Source: CAVWXT01 sp963759115 (lineage in GTDB: Bacteria > Planctomycetota > Planctomycetia > Pirellulales > Thermoguttaceae). From it: a stretch of DNA of 64,000 nucleotides. The notes beneath the pieces were generated by a model that saw nothing but the letters and a program-made list of their open reading frames with translations, was not told the DNA's origin and made no database searches. The position numbers and the translations under genes were made by a program. The stretch covers positions 40,822-104,821 of the forward strand of contig CAVWXT010000007.1 in assembly GCA_963759115.1 (NCBI GenBank), in the 5' to 3' direction. Positions 42,333 to 53,600 of this stretch are shown piece after piece; within the stretch, counting starts at the first letter, position 1, and every line of letters begins with the position of its first letter.

Positions 42333-45186
42333 CTACTGGTCGCCCAACTCGGCCGACACTGCTTCATAGTCACTCAGCCGATCCAACGTGAACGACACGT
42401 AATTGCCCTCGACGCGGAACGGCACCTCGGCCCGGTCCCACAGGCGGCGGAGTTTCGAGACCGTGCGTCCGACGGGGATCTGGAGCCGCACCTGTATGTT
42501 CTCGATCGGCGCGATCTGGTCGGACTGGTACAGGCTGTCGCCGTTGAGGTTCACCAGGTGAAGGATGCGCCGCTCGGGCTGATCGAACAACGTTACTGCA
42601 ACAGGCGCCGGGGCACGGACCTCGACGGGCGCCGAGTCGCGGCCCACGTATCGTGCGGCGTTGGCGAACAACCGCTGGATGCGGTAGGAAAGCCGCTCGG
42701 ATTGGATGCCCTCGAAACGGCCGGGCAGATAGACCACGCGGCCCGCGCCGTAGCGGTGGATGAGGATCGCGGGGGCCGTCCGCGGATCGGCCTCGGTTCC
42801 CTGGAGTGTGGCCAGCGAGTCGGCCCCGTCCAGGCGAGCCAACACGTGAGGGTCGTTGTGGACCCACGTCGGTTCGTCCATCATCTCCCAAAAGTTCCCG
42901 GGCTCAAGCCTGAATTGCGCGCCGCGGGCGGGGAACAGGTCTTGCAATTCGCGATTTGGCAGCCCCTCCGTCATCGTATGTCCTACGTCAATTCGCACTT
43001 CTCGCGCCGTGGCCGGGAGCATCTCCACGTAGTGGGCACCAAACACGTCGGCCAAGCCGAAATCGCCGCGGCGGTTCCCCTTTTCGTCGTAGAGCGAGGT
43101 CTCGTGGGTGGCGATCAGGCCGCCGCCGGCCTTGACGAACTGCCGCACGGCCTCGACCTGTTCGGCCGACATGCAGGCCTCGTTGGCCAGGCAGAGGACC
43201 TTGAAGCCGTCCAACCGCTTGTGGAAATCGCCGCGGTGGAGCGTGACGACCGGCAATCCTCGCCGCACGAGCGCCGAATAGAGGCCCACGTACGAGCCGA
43301 GGAACCGATCGGTGGGCGGTTTTGCCGCGCCGGCGCTGCTGCTGAGTCGGAACTGGGCAACGTCTTCGTGAACGCCGCGGGGAAAGGCGAGGTACTTCAC
43401 CGGCGTGGTCCGCGCAAAATCAAAACACTCGGCGTTCTCGCGCATAAAACGGAAAATGGGCTTCATGCCCACCAGGTTCCAAAAGTTAGGATAGCACCCG
43501 TTGGCCAGCCCCTGGAAGGCGTGCAGCCGGGCTTCGGCCTCGGTGCCGTGGGCGTGCAGGTAGATGTTGAACAGCACGGGCACGGGAAAGACGTTGGAGT
43601 AGCTGGCCATCTCGCCCGACTTCCACAACTTGTGTTTCCAGGGATGTTCGAGATAGATTTCCGTCAGCGTGGCGTCGTAATACTGCACCGTGCTCGGCTT
43701 GGCATAGGAATGGAAGATCGTCACGGCGTCCGGCTTGCAGCGCTTGACGGTTTCGGAGACGAGCCGGTTGATCTCGGCGCCGCTCTGGTTGAGGAACTCG
43801 GTGTACTGCTGGCAATCCGGGTCGTTCGGGTCGCCAACCGGCTCCGGCCGGCTTACCATCTCCCATATCCAAAGGTCGCGGGCAGGAATCTTGGCCAGCT
43901 TCTCGACCGGCATCTCTTTGCCGAACATCCGCTGGTATTTCTCCCGGCAATGCCGGCAGAAACAGCGGTGCGCCGTGACCCCGTCCACATAGACGCCGGC
44001 CGGGCCATAGTCGGTAAAGACCTCCGTCAGCACACGGGCCAGGAAGTCGCGGTAGGCGGGATGGTTCGTACAGGCGGGGTAGGAGTCGGGCGTGTCTTCA
44101 TCCGTAAGCGGCGTTATTTCCCTTCCGTCGGCGCCGCGGACGGCCACCTCGTGGCAGAGCGGATTGTTTGCGCGGAGACTGCCTGGATTCATGTACATCA
44201 CGACCTTCACGCCCAGCCGGTTGCCCTCGTCGACGGCCTCGCGGAGATAATCGAGCGAACCCAAGCCGGGCGCGTGGGCGCCACCTTGCTCTGAAAGTAG
44301 ACCTCGCCAAAGTAGTAGCCGGCCATGCGAAAGGCCGAGCCTTCGCAGGCGGCAATCTGGCGGACCAGGAAGGCGACGTCGCCCGGCTTGCGGGTGACCA
44401 ATTCGGCCCGCCACGCGTCCTTGGTGTAGAATCGCGGCGAGCGGAGCCAATCGGGGATCGGCTTCTTGCCCGCGCAGGCCCAATCTTCCGGGCTGACGGC
44501 GGGCAGCTTGAGCGGCTTCACGCGGTTCTCCTCGGCGCTGTAATGCGTGGGCTGCACATTCAAGGCGGCCTGGGCGTCGGCATCGGTGGGCACGTAGGCC
44601 GGATCGGTCGTCAAGCAGATCAGGTTCAGCCGCGGGTTGAACGTCGGCCGGGCCATCCGCCATCCCAGCGGCGTGTAGACCGAGTCGCCGGCCTCGCGGG
44701 CGTAGACGCGAAACGCGGCATTGCCGGCGTCGAACTTCAGGCTCATTCGACTGCTGCCGCCCCGGCTGTCCCAATGCCACCGATCGACGCCAACGCTGCT
44801 CTTGCCCAGGCAGCGGCTCGCGTCGGTCGTGGGCGTTTCGCCGCCGGGGATCAGGGCGAACGATTCGGCGGTACACGAGGGATATCGCAGCCGGGCCCAG
44901 ACGTAATACGTGGCCGTCCGGGGAATCTTGACGGCGTACTGGGCGTAGCCGCCGTCGAGTTTCTCGGCCGTGACGCACACGGTTGAGACGAGGAAATCGC
45001 CCAGCGCGCCGTCTTCGACGATGCCCGTTTTCGCGCCAGGACGATCGGCCCCGAAAGGCTTTGGGCGTCGCCGGCGCGGATCCAAACGGTCTCGGCGATG
45101 CCCCGCGAGGCGTGTAGGATAGCGCTGGCGGCGAGCGCAACTGTAAGGGCGGACATGCGGCTCCAACGGCACGAAAAGACGTTCAT
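42333..45186 (-). CDS. secreted GHL6/beta-galactosidase-trimerisation-like protein with two apparent frame breaks
   Basis: A large exported protein, about 950 residues when restored. It begins with a signal peptide (SALTVALAASAILHASRG). A beta-sandwich region follows (YAQYAVKIPRTATYYVWARL), then a TIM-barrel-like part with PACTNHPAYRDFLARVLTEV, GVYVDGVTAHRCFCRHCREK and MFGKEMP that recalls hypothetical glycosyl hydrolase 6. A Rossmann-like amidotransferase or trimerisation domain comes next (VLCLANEACMSAEQVEAVRQ, FVKAGGGLIATHETS), then a beta tail. One-base shifts are needed near 45055 and 44285. It is divergent from the GH2-like gene, sharing a 240-bp promoter region. Substrate and activity unknown. 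Confidence 0.72.
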
Positions 45187-45427
45187 GGGATGGCCTTTCT
45201 GCACGACCGATTTCTGCGCATTTCGCTTTCGACGGCAAAAGCGGCGGCGGCCACGTCGGCCTCCGCCGAAACGATGCACGCGCCCAGCCACCGATTGTAC
45301 CGTGCTTCGTCCGCCTGCACCACAGTGGGCGGCCACGGCGTGTAGAGGGCGTGGCAATAGATTTGACAGGCGGCGACGCGGGTGATAGGCTCTCCTGCTT
45401 GACCACAACGTTTCCCGGAGTCGCACT

Positions 45428-48400
45428 ATGAAATGCCTTCCACACGTTCTGCCCGCCGTTTTCTTATTCTTCGCCGCTTTGGCAGCGATGCCTGCGGCCG
45501 TCGGCCAGGATCAGTCGGCCGCGCCGCTGCCGCAAGGCGTCAAGGCCGTTTGGGACATGGGCCGGGCCTACCACGAAACCACGCCCACCCGCGAACGCAT
45601 CTGCATCAACGGGCTGTGGCAATGGCAGCCCGCGGAGACCAAGGGCGACCGGCCGCCCGCGGCCAAGTGGGGATATTTCAAGGTCCCGGGCTGCTGGCCG
45701 GGAATCACCGACTTTTTCATGCAGCACGACTGCCAGACTGCCTATGCACACCCGAGTTGGAAGGACACGAAGTTGGGCAGCGTATCGACGGCCTGGTATC
45801 AGCGCGAGATTGCCATTCCCGCTGCCTGGTCCGGCCGGCGGATCGCGCTCTCGGCCGATTATCTCAACTCCTTCGCCACCGTGTACGTGGATGGGAACAA
45901 GGCCGGCGAGATTCGCTTCCCCGGCGGCGAGGCCGATATCACCTCGGCGTGCCGTCCGGGCAGCAAGCAGGTCCTTAGCGTGCTCGTCACAGCAATGCCT
46001 CTGAAGGCCGTCATGATGTCGTTCAGCGACACCAACGCCGCCAAGCAAGTGAAGGGCAGCGTGCCGCGGCGCGGTTTATGCGGCGACGTTTACCTGGTCA
46101 GCACGCCCTCGGCCGCACGCATTGATAACGTGAAGGTCGACACGTCCGTGCGTAACGGGCAGATCACCTTTAGCGCAGACTCCAAGGGCCGGCCACCGGC
46201 GCCCAATACGCCCTTCGCGCAGATCGTCGACAACGGACGCAACGTGGCTGAGTTCACGAGCCCGCCGCTGCGGGCCGGCGATCTCAAGGACGGGCGCGCC
46301 GCGTTCACTGCGAACTGGAAGCCCGACAAGCTTTGGGACATCATTACCCCTGAGAACCAATTCCAGGCCGTGGTGTCGCTGCTGGATTCCGAGGGCAAGG
46401 TGCTCGACGCCGGCCTGCCCGTCCGCTTCGGCTTTCGCGAGTTCTGGATCGACGGCCGCGATTTCTACTTGAACGGCACCCGCATCTTCCTCTCCTGCGT
46501 TCCGTTGGAAAACGCCGCCCTGGGCGCCGCCGGGGCCAGTTATGAAGCCGCCAAGGAAACCATGCTGCGGTTGAAGGGCATCGGCATCAATTTCGTCTAC
46601 ACCCACAACTACGGTTGCGAGCCGGGCAGCCACCTGAGCTTCACCGAGATTCTGCGGGCGGCCGACAACGTGGGCATGTTGGTGGCCTTCTCGCAGCCGC
46701 ACTTCGGCCAATACGATTGGCAGAAGCCCGACGCCGACCAGAAGAACGGCTACGCCCGCGATGCGGCATTCTACGTGCGCGCCGCGGGCAACCACCCCTC
46801 GGTCGTGTTCTATTCGATGAGCCACAACGCCACGGGCTACGTCGAGGCCCTCAACCCGGACATGACCGACGGCATCCGAGACCCGCGGGATTCCTGGAGC
46901 AAGGAAGGCGTCAAGCGGGCCTTGCGGGCCGAGGCCATCGTCCATCAAATGGACCCGACCCGGATCGTCTATCACCACGAGTCGGGCAATCTCGGCTCGA
47001 TGCACACCACCAATTTCTACACGAACTTCGCCCCCATCCAGGAAATGGACGACTGGTTCGAGCACTGGTCCACGAAGGGCGTCAAGCCGAACTTCACCTG
47101 CGAGTACATGGTGCCGTGCGTTTGGGACTGGACGATGTACCGCGGCTGGTACAAGGGGAAGCGGGAATATGGATCGGCGTCGGTGCCCTGGGAGTATTGC
47201 GTCGCCGAGTGGAGTTCGCAGTTCCTCGGCGATCGGGCCTACCAAATCAGCGAGCAGGAGAAGAAGAACCTCCGCTGGGAGGCTGGGCAGTTCCGCGCCG
47301 GAACGGTCTGGAAGCGGTGGGATTACCCCTACGAGCCCGGCTCGCCGGTATTCGACGCCGAGCACGAGATCATCGGCATGTATACCACCAGCAACTGGCG
47401 GGCGTTCCGCACCTGGGAAATGTCGGCCAACTCGCCCTGGGACTTCGCCTTCTTCTGGAAGATGCGCGACGGGATCGACAAGAGCCGCAAGGCACTCAAG
47501 ACCGATTGGGAGAACCTGCAACGACCGGGCTATCAGCGCCGACTACATCCACGAGCAGTACGAACGCATGGACACGGCCCACCGGCGTTCGGATTGGATC
47601 GCGACGGCCGATGGGGAAGCCCTCTTGCGCAACAACATGCCGTTGCTGGCTTACATCGGCGGCAAGAATCCGGCGTTCACGAGCAAGGACCACAATTTTG
47701 CGCCGGGCGAAACCGTCGAAAAGCAACTCATTATCATCAACAACTCGCGGCGGACGGTTTCCTGCGAGCACAGCATTTCGTCTGAGCCTTCCTCACTGAC
47801 AGTATACAGCGTGATCAATCATCCTTTTAAGCCCATCACCTTGCCCACGGGCCAGCAGGAGCGAGTTCCGATCCATTTTTGTTTGCCAGCCGAACTGACG
47901 CCCGGCAAGTACGCGATCAATGCTACTGTCAAGTTTAGCAGCGGCGAGGAGCAGAAGGACACTTTCACGATCAACGTACTTCCGCCGCCTCCCGCGGTAA
48001 GACCTGCGGCGAAGATCGCCTTGTGGGATCCCAAGGGTGAGACGACCAAGTTGCTGGAAGGGATGGGCGTAAAGTGCCAAGCAGTTGATGCCAATGCCGA
48101 CCTCTCCGCCTACGACATGCTGATCGTGGGCAAGGCGGCCCTGACACTGGACGGCCCGGCCCCGAACATCGCCCGCGTGCGCGACGGCCTGAAGGTCGTC
48201 GTGTTCGAGCAGACCGCCGAGGCGTTGGAGAAGCGGCTGGGCTTCCGCGTCACTGAATACGGCCTGCGGCAGGTCTTCCCACGCGTGCCGGACCATCCCG
48301 TGCTCGCCGGACTCGACGTGGAGAAACTCCGCGATTGGCGGGGCGACGCCACGCTGCTGCCGCCGCGGCTGAAATACACCACCAGCCGCACCTACGGCGG

Positions 48401-49365
48401 GCCGGCCGTCAAATGGTGCGGCATCGAAGTGCCGCAGGTCTGGCGGTGCGGCAATCGCGGCAACGTGGCCTCGGTGCTGATCGAGAAACCGGCCAAGGGC
48501 GATTTCCTGCCCATCGTCGACGGCGGCTACAGCCTCCAGTACAGCCCGCTGATGGAATACCGCGAGGGCAAGGGAATGATGCTGTTCTGGCCAGTTGGAC
48601 GTGACCGGCCGCAGCGACAGCGACCCGGCGGCACAGACGCTCGCCGGGAGCGTCGTCTCGTACGCCTATCACTGGAAACCGGCCGCCAGCCGCAAGGCGC
48701 TCTACGTCGGCGACTCGGCCGGCAAACGCCACCTCGAATTCTCGGGCATCCCCGCGGCTTCGTATGAAGGAGGCCAACTGACGCCGGATCAGGTGCTCGT
48801 GGTGGGACCCGGCGGCGGCCAGCCGTTGGCCAAGAGCGCCGCGGCGGTGGCCGAGTTCGTCAAGGCCGGCGGCAACCTGCTGGCCCTCGGCCTCGACCAG
48901 CAGGAAGCCAACGCCTTCCTGCCCTTCAAGGTTGGCATGAAGAAAGCCGAGCACATTGCCGCGTTCTTCGCGCCGGCGGGCAAGAAAACGCTGTTTGCGG
49001 GAGTGAGCCCGGCCGACGTCCACAACCGTGCCCCGCGCGAGCTGCCCCTGGTCGCTTCGGGGGCCGAGGCGATCGGCGACGGCGTGCTGGCGAAGGCCGC
49101 CAACGCCAACGTCGTGTTCTGCCAGTTCCCGCCGCACATCGTGGGCCGACCGGAAGAGGCTCTGACGTACAACCTGCGGCAGACCTACCGCCGTACCGGC
49201 TTCCAACTGGCGCGGCTCTTGGCCAACATGGGCGTGGCCGCCCCGACTCCGCTCTTGGCCCGGTTCAGCAGCCCGGCGACGCCGTCCGAGAAGCGTTGGC
49301 TGGATGCCTTCTACCTCGATCGGCCCGAGGCCTGGGATTATCCGTACCGCTTCTTCTGCTGGTAG
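45428..49365 (+). CDS. secreted glycoside hydrolase family 2-like protein with two apparent frame breaks
   Basis: About 1310 residues when restored. Signal peptide ends near AVGQ (about residue 26). Sugar-binding jelly roll (GLWQWQP, VPGCWPG, YLNSFATVYVDGNKAGEI), Ig-like domain, then the TIM barrel (EFWIDGRDFYLNGTRIFLSC). In usual GH2 enzymes the acid/base Glu follows Asn in W-x-x-G-N-E; here the place reads YSMSHNATGY with no Glu, while the nucleophile region TCEYMVP keeps its Glu. Frame shifts near 47525 and 48592 lead into a second beta region (AYDMLIVGKAALTLDG) and a C-terminal amidotransferase-like domain (AEFVKAGGNLLALGL). Divergent partner at 42333-45186. Confidence 0.78.
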
Positions 49366-49386
49366 CGCATGTCAAACGACCTTGAA

Positions 49387-49415
49387 GCCATCCGACGTCA
49401 TTGCCTTCGGATGGC
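49387..49415 (+). terminator. possible hairpin terminator after the GH2-like gene
   Basis: GCCATCCGA at 49387-49395 pairs perfectly with TCGGATGGC at 49407-49415 across an 11-base loop, 22 bases after the stop. No T-run follows, so its termination role is only positional. Confidence 0.4.
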
Positions 49416-49457
49416 CAGCCGATTTCTCGCCGGCGGCCGCACCGTGCTCTGATCGCC

Positions 49458-49562
49458 TCACCCCTTTGCCTGCTTCTTCGGATTCGCCGACGCCATCTCC
49501 TGTGCGATGACTTTCACCTGTCGGGCGAAATGTGTAAAGATGTCTGCCGCACAACCGTCACG
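49458..49562 (-). pseudogene. fragment resembling the thioredoxin-end segment of the BlaR1-like protein
   Basis: The last 35 codons of an open frame read ADIFTHFARQVKVIAQEMAS and end NPKKQAKG. They resemble SSHISPQQMKVIEEDLVAAG of the BlaR1-like protein (about residue 955). The fragment abuts the IS30 left end. It may be the end of a lost paralogue, with the rest deleted. Short, so low confidence. Confidence 0.35.
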
Positions 49563-49565
49563 AGG

Positions 49566-50658
49566 CCCGCTGTTAGAATTGAATCGCAACCGTATGGAAG
49601 ACTGGTATAGGTAAAAACATCGCAGGGACGTTTGAATGGGCGTTTTTGAGGAAGGTCCATTCAAAAAGGAGTCCCCGCGATGGCAGGTCATCTTACCCTG
49701 GAAGAACGTGAAATCATAGCCCACGAGCACAGGGCGGGAAAAATGCAGACGCAGATCGCCGACCGGCTCGGCCGCAGCAAGAGCACGATTTCCCGCGAAC
49801 TGCGACGCAATCGCAGCCGCAACGGCTATTGGGCGGTGGCGGCCGAGGGAAAGGCTCGGCGGCGGCGGAGTGAACGTCCGTGGGTCGCCAAGATGCAACG
49901 GCCGGAAGTGCGGCGTTATGTCCGGGATCGCCTGCGGCGGCGATGGTCGCCCGACCAGATCGCCGGTCGCGCGCGCAGCGACTTTCCCGGCGATCGGCGA
50001 CAGTGGATTTCGCCCCCAACGATCTACGCCTGGATCGGCGGCGAGGAGGCCACCGGGAAGCACTGGCGGCGTTATCTGCGGCGTCTGGGCCGACAGCGGC
50101 CCAACTGGGAAAAACGCGGGCGGATTCGCACCGGCACGAGCATCGAGGGACGCCCCGTGGTCGTGGATCGCCGCCGTCGCTTCGGCGACTGGGAAGGGGA
50201 CACCATCGTGGGCGCCAACCGACGCGGCGGCGCCGTCACGCTGGTCGAGCGGAAGTCGGGCTATTTGTTGCTGGGCAAGGTTCCCACCTTGCAGGCGGCG
50301 ACGGTCCGTCAGACCGCCGCCGAGTTGTATCGGACCACGCCTCCGAAGCTGCGGAAGACGCTGACGCTGGACAACGGCAAGGAGTTCGCCGAGCACGAGC
50401 GGTTGACGGAGGAAGCCGCTTTGAAGATCTACTTTGCGAAGCCGTACTGCGCGTGGCAGCGCGGCACGAACGAAAACACCAACGGCCTGGTCCGGCAGTT
50501 CTTTCCCAAAGGCACGGATCTGGTCGGCATCCCCAATCATCGTTTTACCAAAGTCCAACAACTTCTCAACGACCGCCCGAGAAAACGCCTCGGCTATCGA
50601 ACTCCCAACGAAGTTCTCGCCTCTCGCCTAAAGGTTGCGATTGAGACTTGACAGCGGG
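49566..50658 (+). mobile_element. IS30-family insertion sequence, copy 2
   Basis: A complete 1093-bp element with the same ends as copy 1 (CCCGCTGTTAG ... GACAGCGGG), flanked by the 3-bp duplication AGG (49563-49565 and 50659-50661). It landed between the GH2-like gene and the 3' end of the BlaR1-like gene, a few bases after the latter's stop codon. Confidence 0.95.
49680..50651 (+). CDS. IS30-family transposase, copy 2
   Basis: 323 residues, intact, with the same helix-turn-helix start (HLTLEEREIIAHEHRAGKMQ) and the DDE triad as in copy 1 (DWEGDTI, LDNGKEF, TNENTNG). It ends LKVAIET rather than LKVAI because of a small difference near the right end. Most substitutions against copy 1 are in the first 140 residues. 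Confidence 0.95.
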   Translation: MAGHLTLEEREIIAHEHRAGKMQTQIADRLGRSKSTISRELRRNRSRNGYWAVAAEGKARRRRSERPWVAKMQRPEVRRYVRDRLRRRWSPDQIAGRARSDFPGDRRQWISPPTIYAWIGGEEATGKHWRRYLRRLGRQRPNWEKRGRIRTGTSIEGRPVVVDRRRRFGDWEGDTIVGANRRGGAVTLVERKSGYLLLGKVPTLQAATVRQTAAELYRTTPPKLRKTLTLDNGKEFAEHERLTEEAALKIYFAKPYCAWQRGTNENTNGLVRQFFPKGTDLVGIPNHRFTKVQQLLNDRPRKRLGYRTPNEVLASRLKVAIET

Positions 50659-50664
50659 AGGTGT

Positions 50665-53600
50665 TTAATCTGGCTTGTTGCGGGGTTTCATATCGAGGGT
50701 GACGGATGGCCTGGGTTTCTTGGGTGCGAGCGGGTCGTCGTCCTCGATGGTCACCAGGGCCGTGCCCACGTACTCGGGCAGGCGCCAACTCGTGTCGACA
50801 ACCCCGTTGTTCGGCTCGGGCCGATAGGCCCAGGCGACGATCTTGTATTGGCCCGGTTCGAGCAAGCCCGTCAGGAATTTTCCGTTGCCCAGGCAGGCCA
50901 CCGCGTCATAGGTGGGCAGTTTCCACTCATCGCGCGTCTTCGGGTCATCCGGATTCCCCGGGTCGCCGGTGACCTGCGGCGGGCGGACGGTGATGAACGC
51001 ACCTGGAATCTCCTCCGGCAGGCCGCGGACTTCGCCATCGACGCGCTGGCCTCGCTTGCGAACCAAGCGTACGACCTTCGTTTCGCCGGGCAGTAGCGTC
51101 ACGTCCTGCCGGTCGCAGAAAGCCCCGCCTCCGAGCAGGGAGAATTTCGTTCGCCAGAAATCGTATTTTCCCGGCGTCAAGTTCTCAATCACCAACTCAC
51201 CCGGATTGGCAACCGCGTGCATCTGCCGGAAGGTCCCCACCTTCTTCCAGCCCTCCATGTCCCAAGTCTTCAAGTCAAGCTCGATCCAAACGTCTTTGCC
51301 CGCCGGCTTCATCGAAAGGCGGGGTTGGTAAACAAGAACCTGTTCATTGTGTTGGACCGCACCGGGGATGTCGACGATGACTTTGAGCGTGGCGGGGCGA
51401 GGCAACCGGATGGTCAGTTCCTCTTTCACTCCTTCCTTTGGCGCCGGCACGATCCAGGCGTCTAGTTGCGGAGCGAGGACGCCAATGTGTTCGGCATCTT
51501 TGCCGCCACCGGCGACGAGGAAGCGGCCGTCGGCGTCGGTGAGGACGGCATCGCGGCCGACGGCGCTGTATAGCATCTGGCCATATCGCTCGATCGATTC
51601 ACCCGGCTTGCGGAGAAATACGCGGGCTCCTTCCACTGGTTTGCCCGCATGATCCAGGACGCGGCCCCGCATCGCAGGCCGCGTGTCGCGATCGTCGGCC
51701 TTCGGCGGGTTGACGGTGCGCGGCTGCTGCCTGTCGGGCGTCAAGGTGATCGTATGCTCCGCGCCGCCGGCGACGAGGGGCTTGGACGTGATCGTCCTGT
51801 AACCCTCTTTATAGAATCGATATTGCACTTCGTCATCAGGCGCCCAGGTCCACTCGTAAACACCGTCCTTGCCGGCTTGGGTGGGAATATGCGTCTCCAG
51901 AACGATCGGGTGTTTGACATTATAGAGCGACTTGCAGCCGCGCCAGCGTTCGATCCCAACCCCCACGCCTGGAATCGGCTTGTCCGAACTGTCGACAAAC
52001 CGGACCCGCAAGGTGTTCCCCCGTTTCAGCGGGAAATCGACCTTGGGATTTTCCCGCGTGATCGTGACTTTCTTCAAGCTGGGCATCCATCCCTCGGCAA
52101 TCACGGTCACCGTCATGGTCATGGGCGGCGAGGGGGGCAGCCGATAGACGCCGTTGGCATCGGTGAGGACTTGTTGGCGGTGTTCCTGGTGGCTCCCTGT
52201 CTGGCTATAGGGATCGTCGCCCCAGACCACCACGGCCCCCGCAATGCCTTTCCCCTGCGGATCGGTCACCGAACCGGTCAGCGAAATTCCGTGGGCCATA
52301 ACGATGGTGGCCTTTTGCTCGCGAAGCGATGCCACCGTCACGTCCTGCAATTCTTGCAGGCCGCCCCAGGACAGATCACTGATGTAGTCAGGATGCGTGA
52401 CGCTAAGTTTCAGGTCGAGTTGCCCCTCGGGAACGTTGTTCAGCGTCCACCGGCCCTCGGCGTCGGTAACGCGCGGGTCATCTTTGTCGGCCAGCCACTC
52501 GTCGACTTCCAGATGCTCGACGTCGACGCCCGTCCTCAGGAGGTTTGGTGTTCCCGCTACGCCAATTCGTGCGCCGCGATCGGCTGGCCCTCCTCATTCT
52601 TGACGAAGCCGCCGATGGTCGTGCCTTTTTTGAGCGTGATCGTGACTTCGTCGGGAACCGGGCGCCCTGCGGCAAACCACTGCTGCTCCCAATGAGCGAA
52701 CATGGGCACGAGGCCGTCTTTGCGGGCCCAGATGCGGAGAAGGTCCACGGTCTTGGGCAGTTCGACGGCAGCCCGCCCGTCGGCGTCCGTCACATAGTTT
52801 CGGTTGATGATTTCTCTTCGCGCCGTGCCCACCGCAGCGGCCACGGCATTGGAATGGACTTTTGCCCCTTGGATCGGTTTGCCGTCCACGTCCACGACGT
52901 GTACCGGCAAGGTCCGTACGGTGGGGTCTTGCCTCTTCGCTTCTTGGGCCGCTGGCGCAGAGGCGGCGGGCGATTTCTCGGATTCAGTCTCCGCTGTGCT
53001 TGCGCTCTCCGTTGCTGTGCGAGCCTGTTCCGGTTTCTCCGCGGCCGGTGCCGCGTCCCGGACTGCGGTGCCGGCGGTTACAGCCGGCTGGGCGGTGCGC
53101 GCAGTGTGCCGCTGGTTGGCCCCCGCCGCAACCAAGTCCTCTTCAATCACTTTCATCTGCTGGGGCGAAATGTGGGACGACGTCTGTCGGAGCATTTTCA
53201 TGAAATGCTCGATCTCTTTCGGTTCTGAGGGATAGCCGATATTTCCCTTCGGCCCGGTGGAGTTAATCAGCTTTTCGCCTTTCGGTGACAGAATCGCAAA
53301 CCAGGGTATGCCCGCCATTTCATCGCTTGGATACCCGATGCGGGTCTGCGCCTCATTGGCACGCATCATTCGATCCATGTTGATTTTGACGAAAATGTAG
53401 TCCTGGCCGAGGACCTCTTGCCAGCGATCCAGGAAGTCGGTAAGCAGGTGGCACGGGCCGCAGTAAACGCCCGTGACAATGACAAACGCGTTCTTCTGCT
53501 CCTTGGCGGCTCGCTCCAACGCGGCGCGCACAACGTCTTCAGCATTCTCGCGCGGGGCCTCCCACTTCTTCAGGAATGCGACGAGCTTGTCGGCATCATA

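Noticed and set aside
42558..44294. A 578-codon frame antisense to the GHL6-like gene
   Set aside because: Low-complexity shadow composition; the opposite strand shows domain motifs and a signal peptide.
49458..50561. A long frame antisense to the IS30 transposase, copy 2 (also in copy 1)
   Set aside because: Present in both copies because the transposase is; composition is that of a shadow. Only its last 35 codons, outside the element, are kept as a possible remnant.
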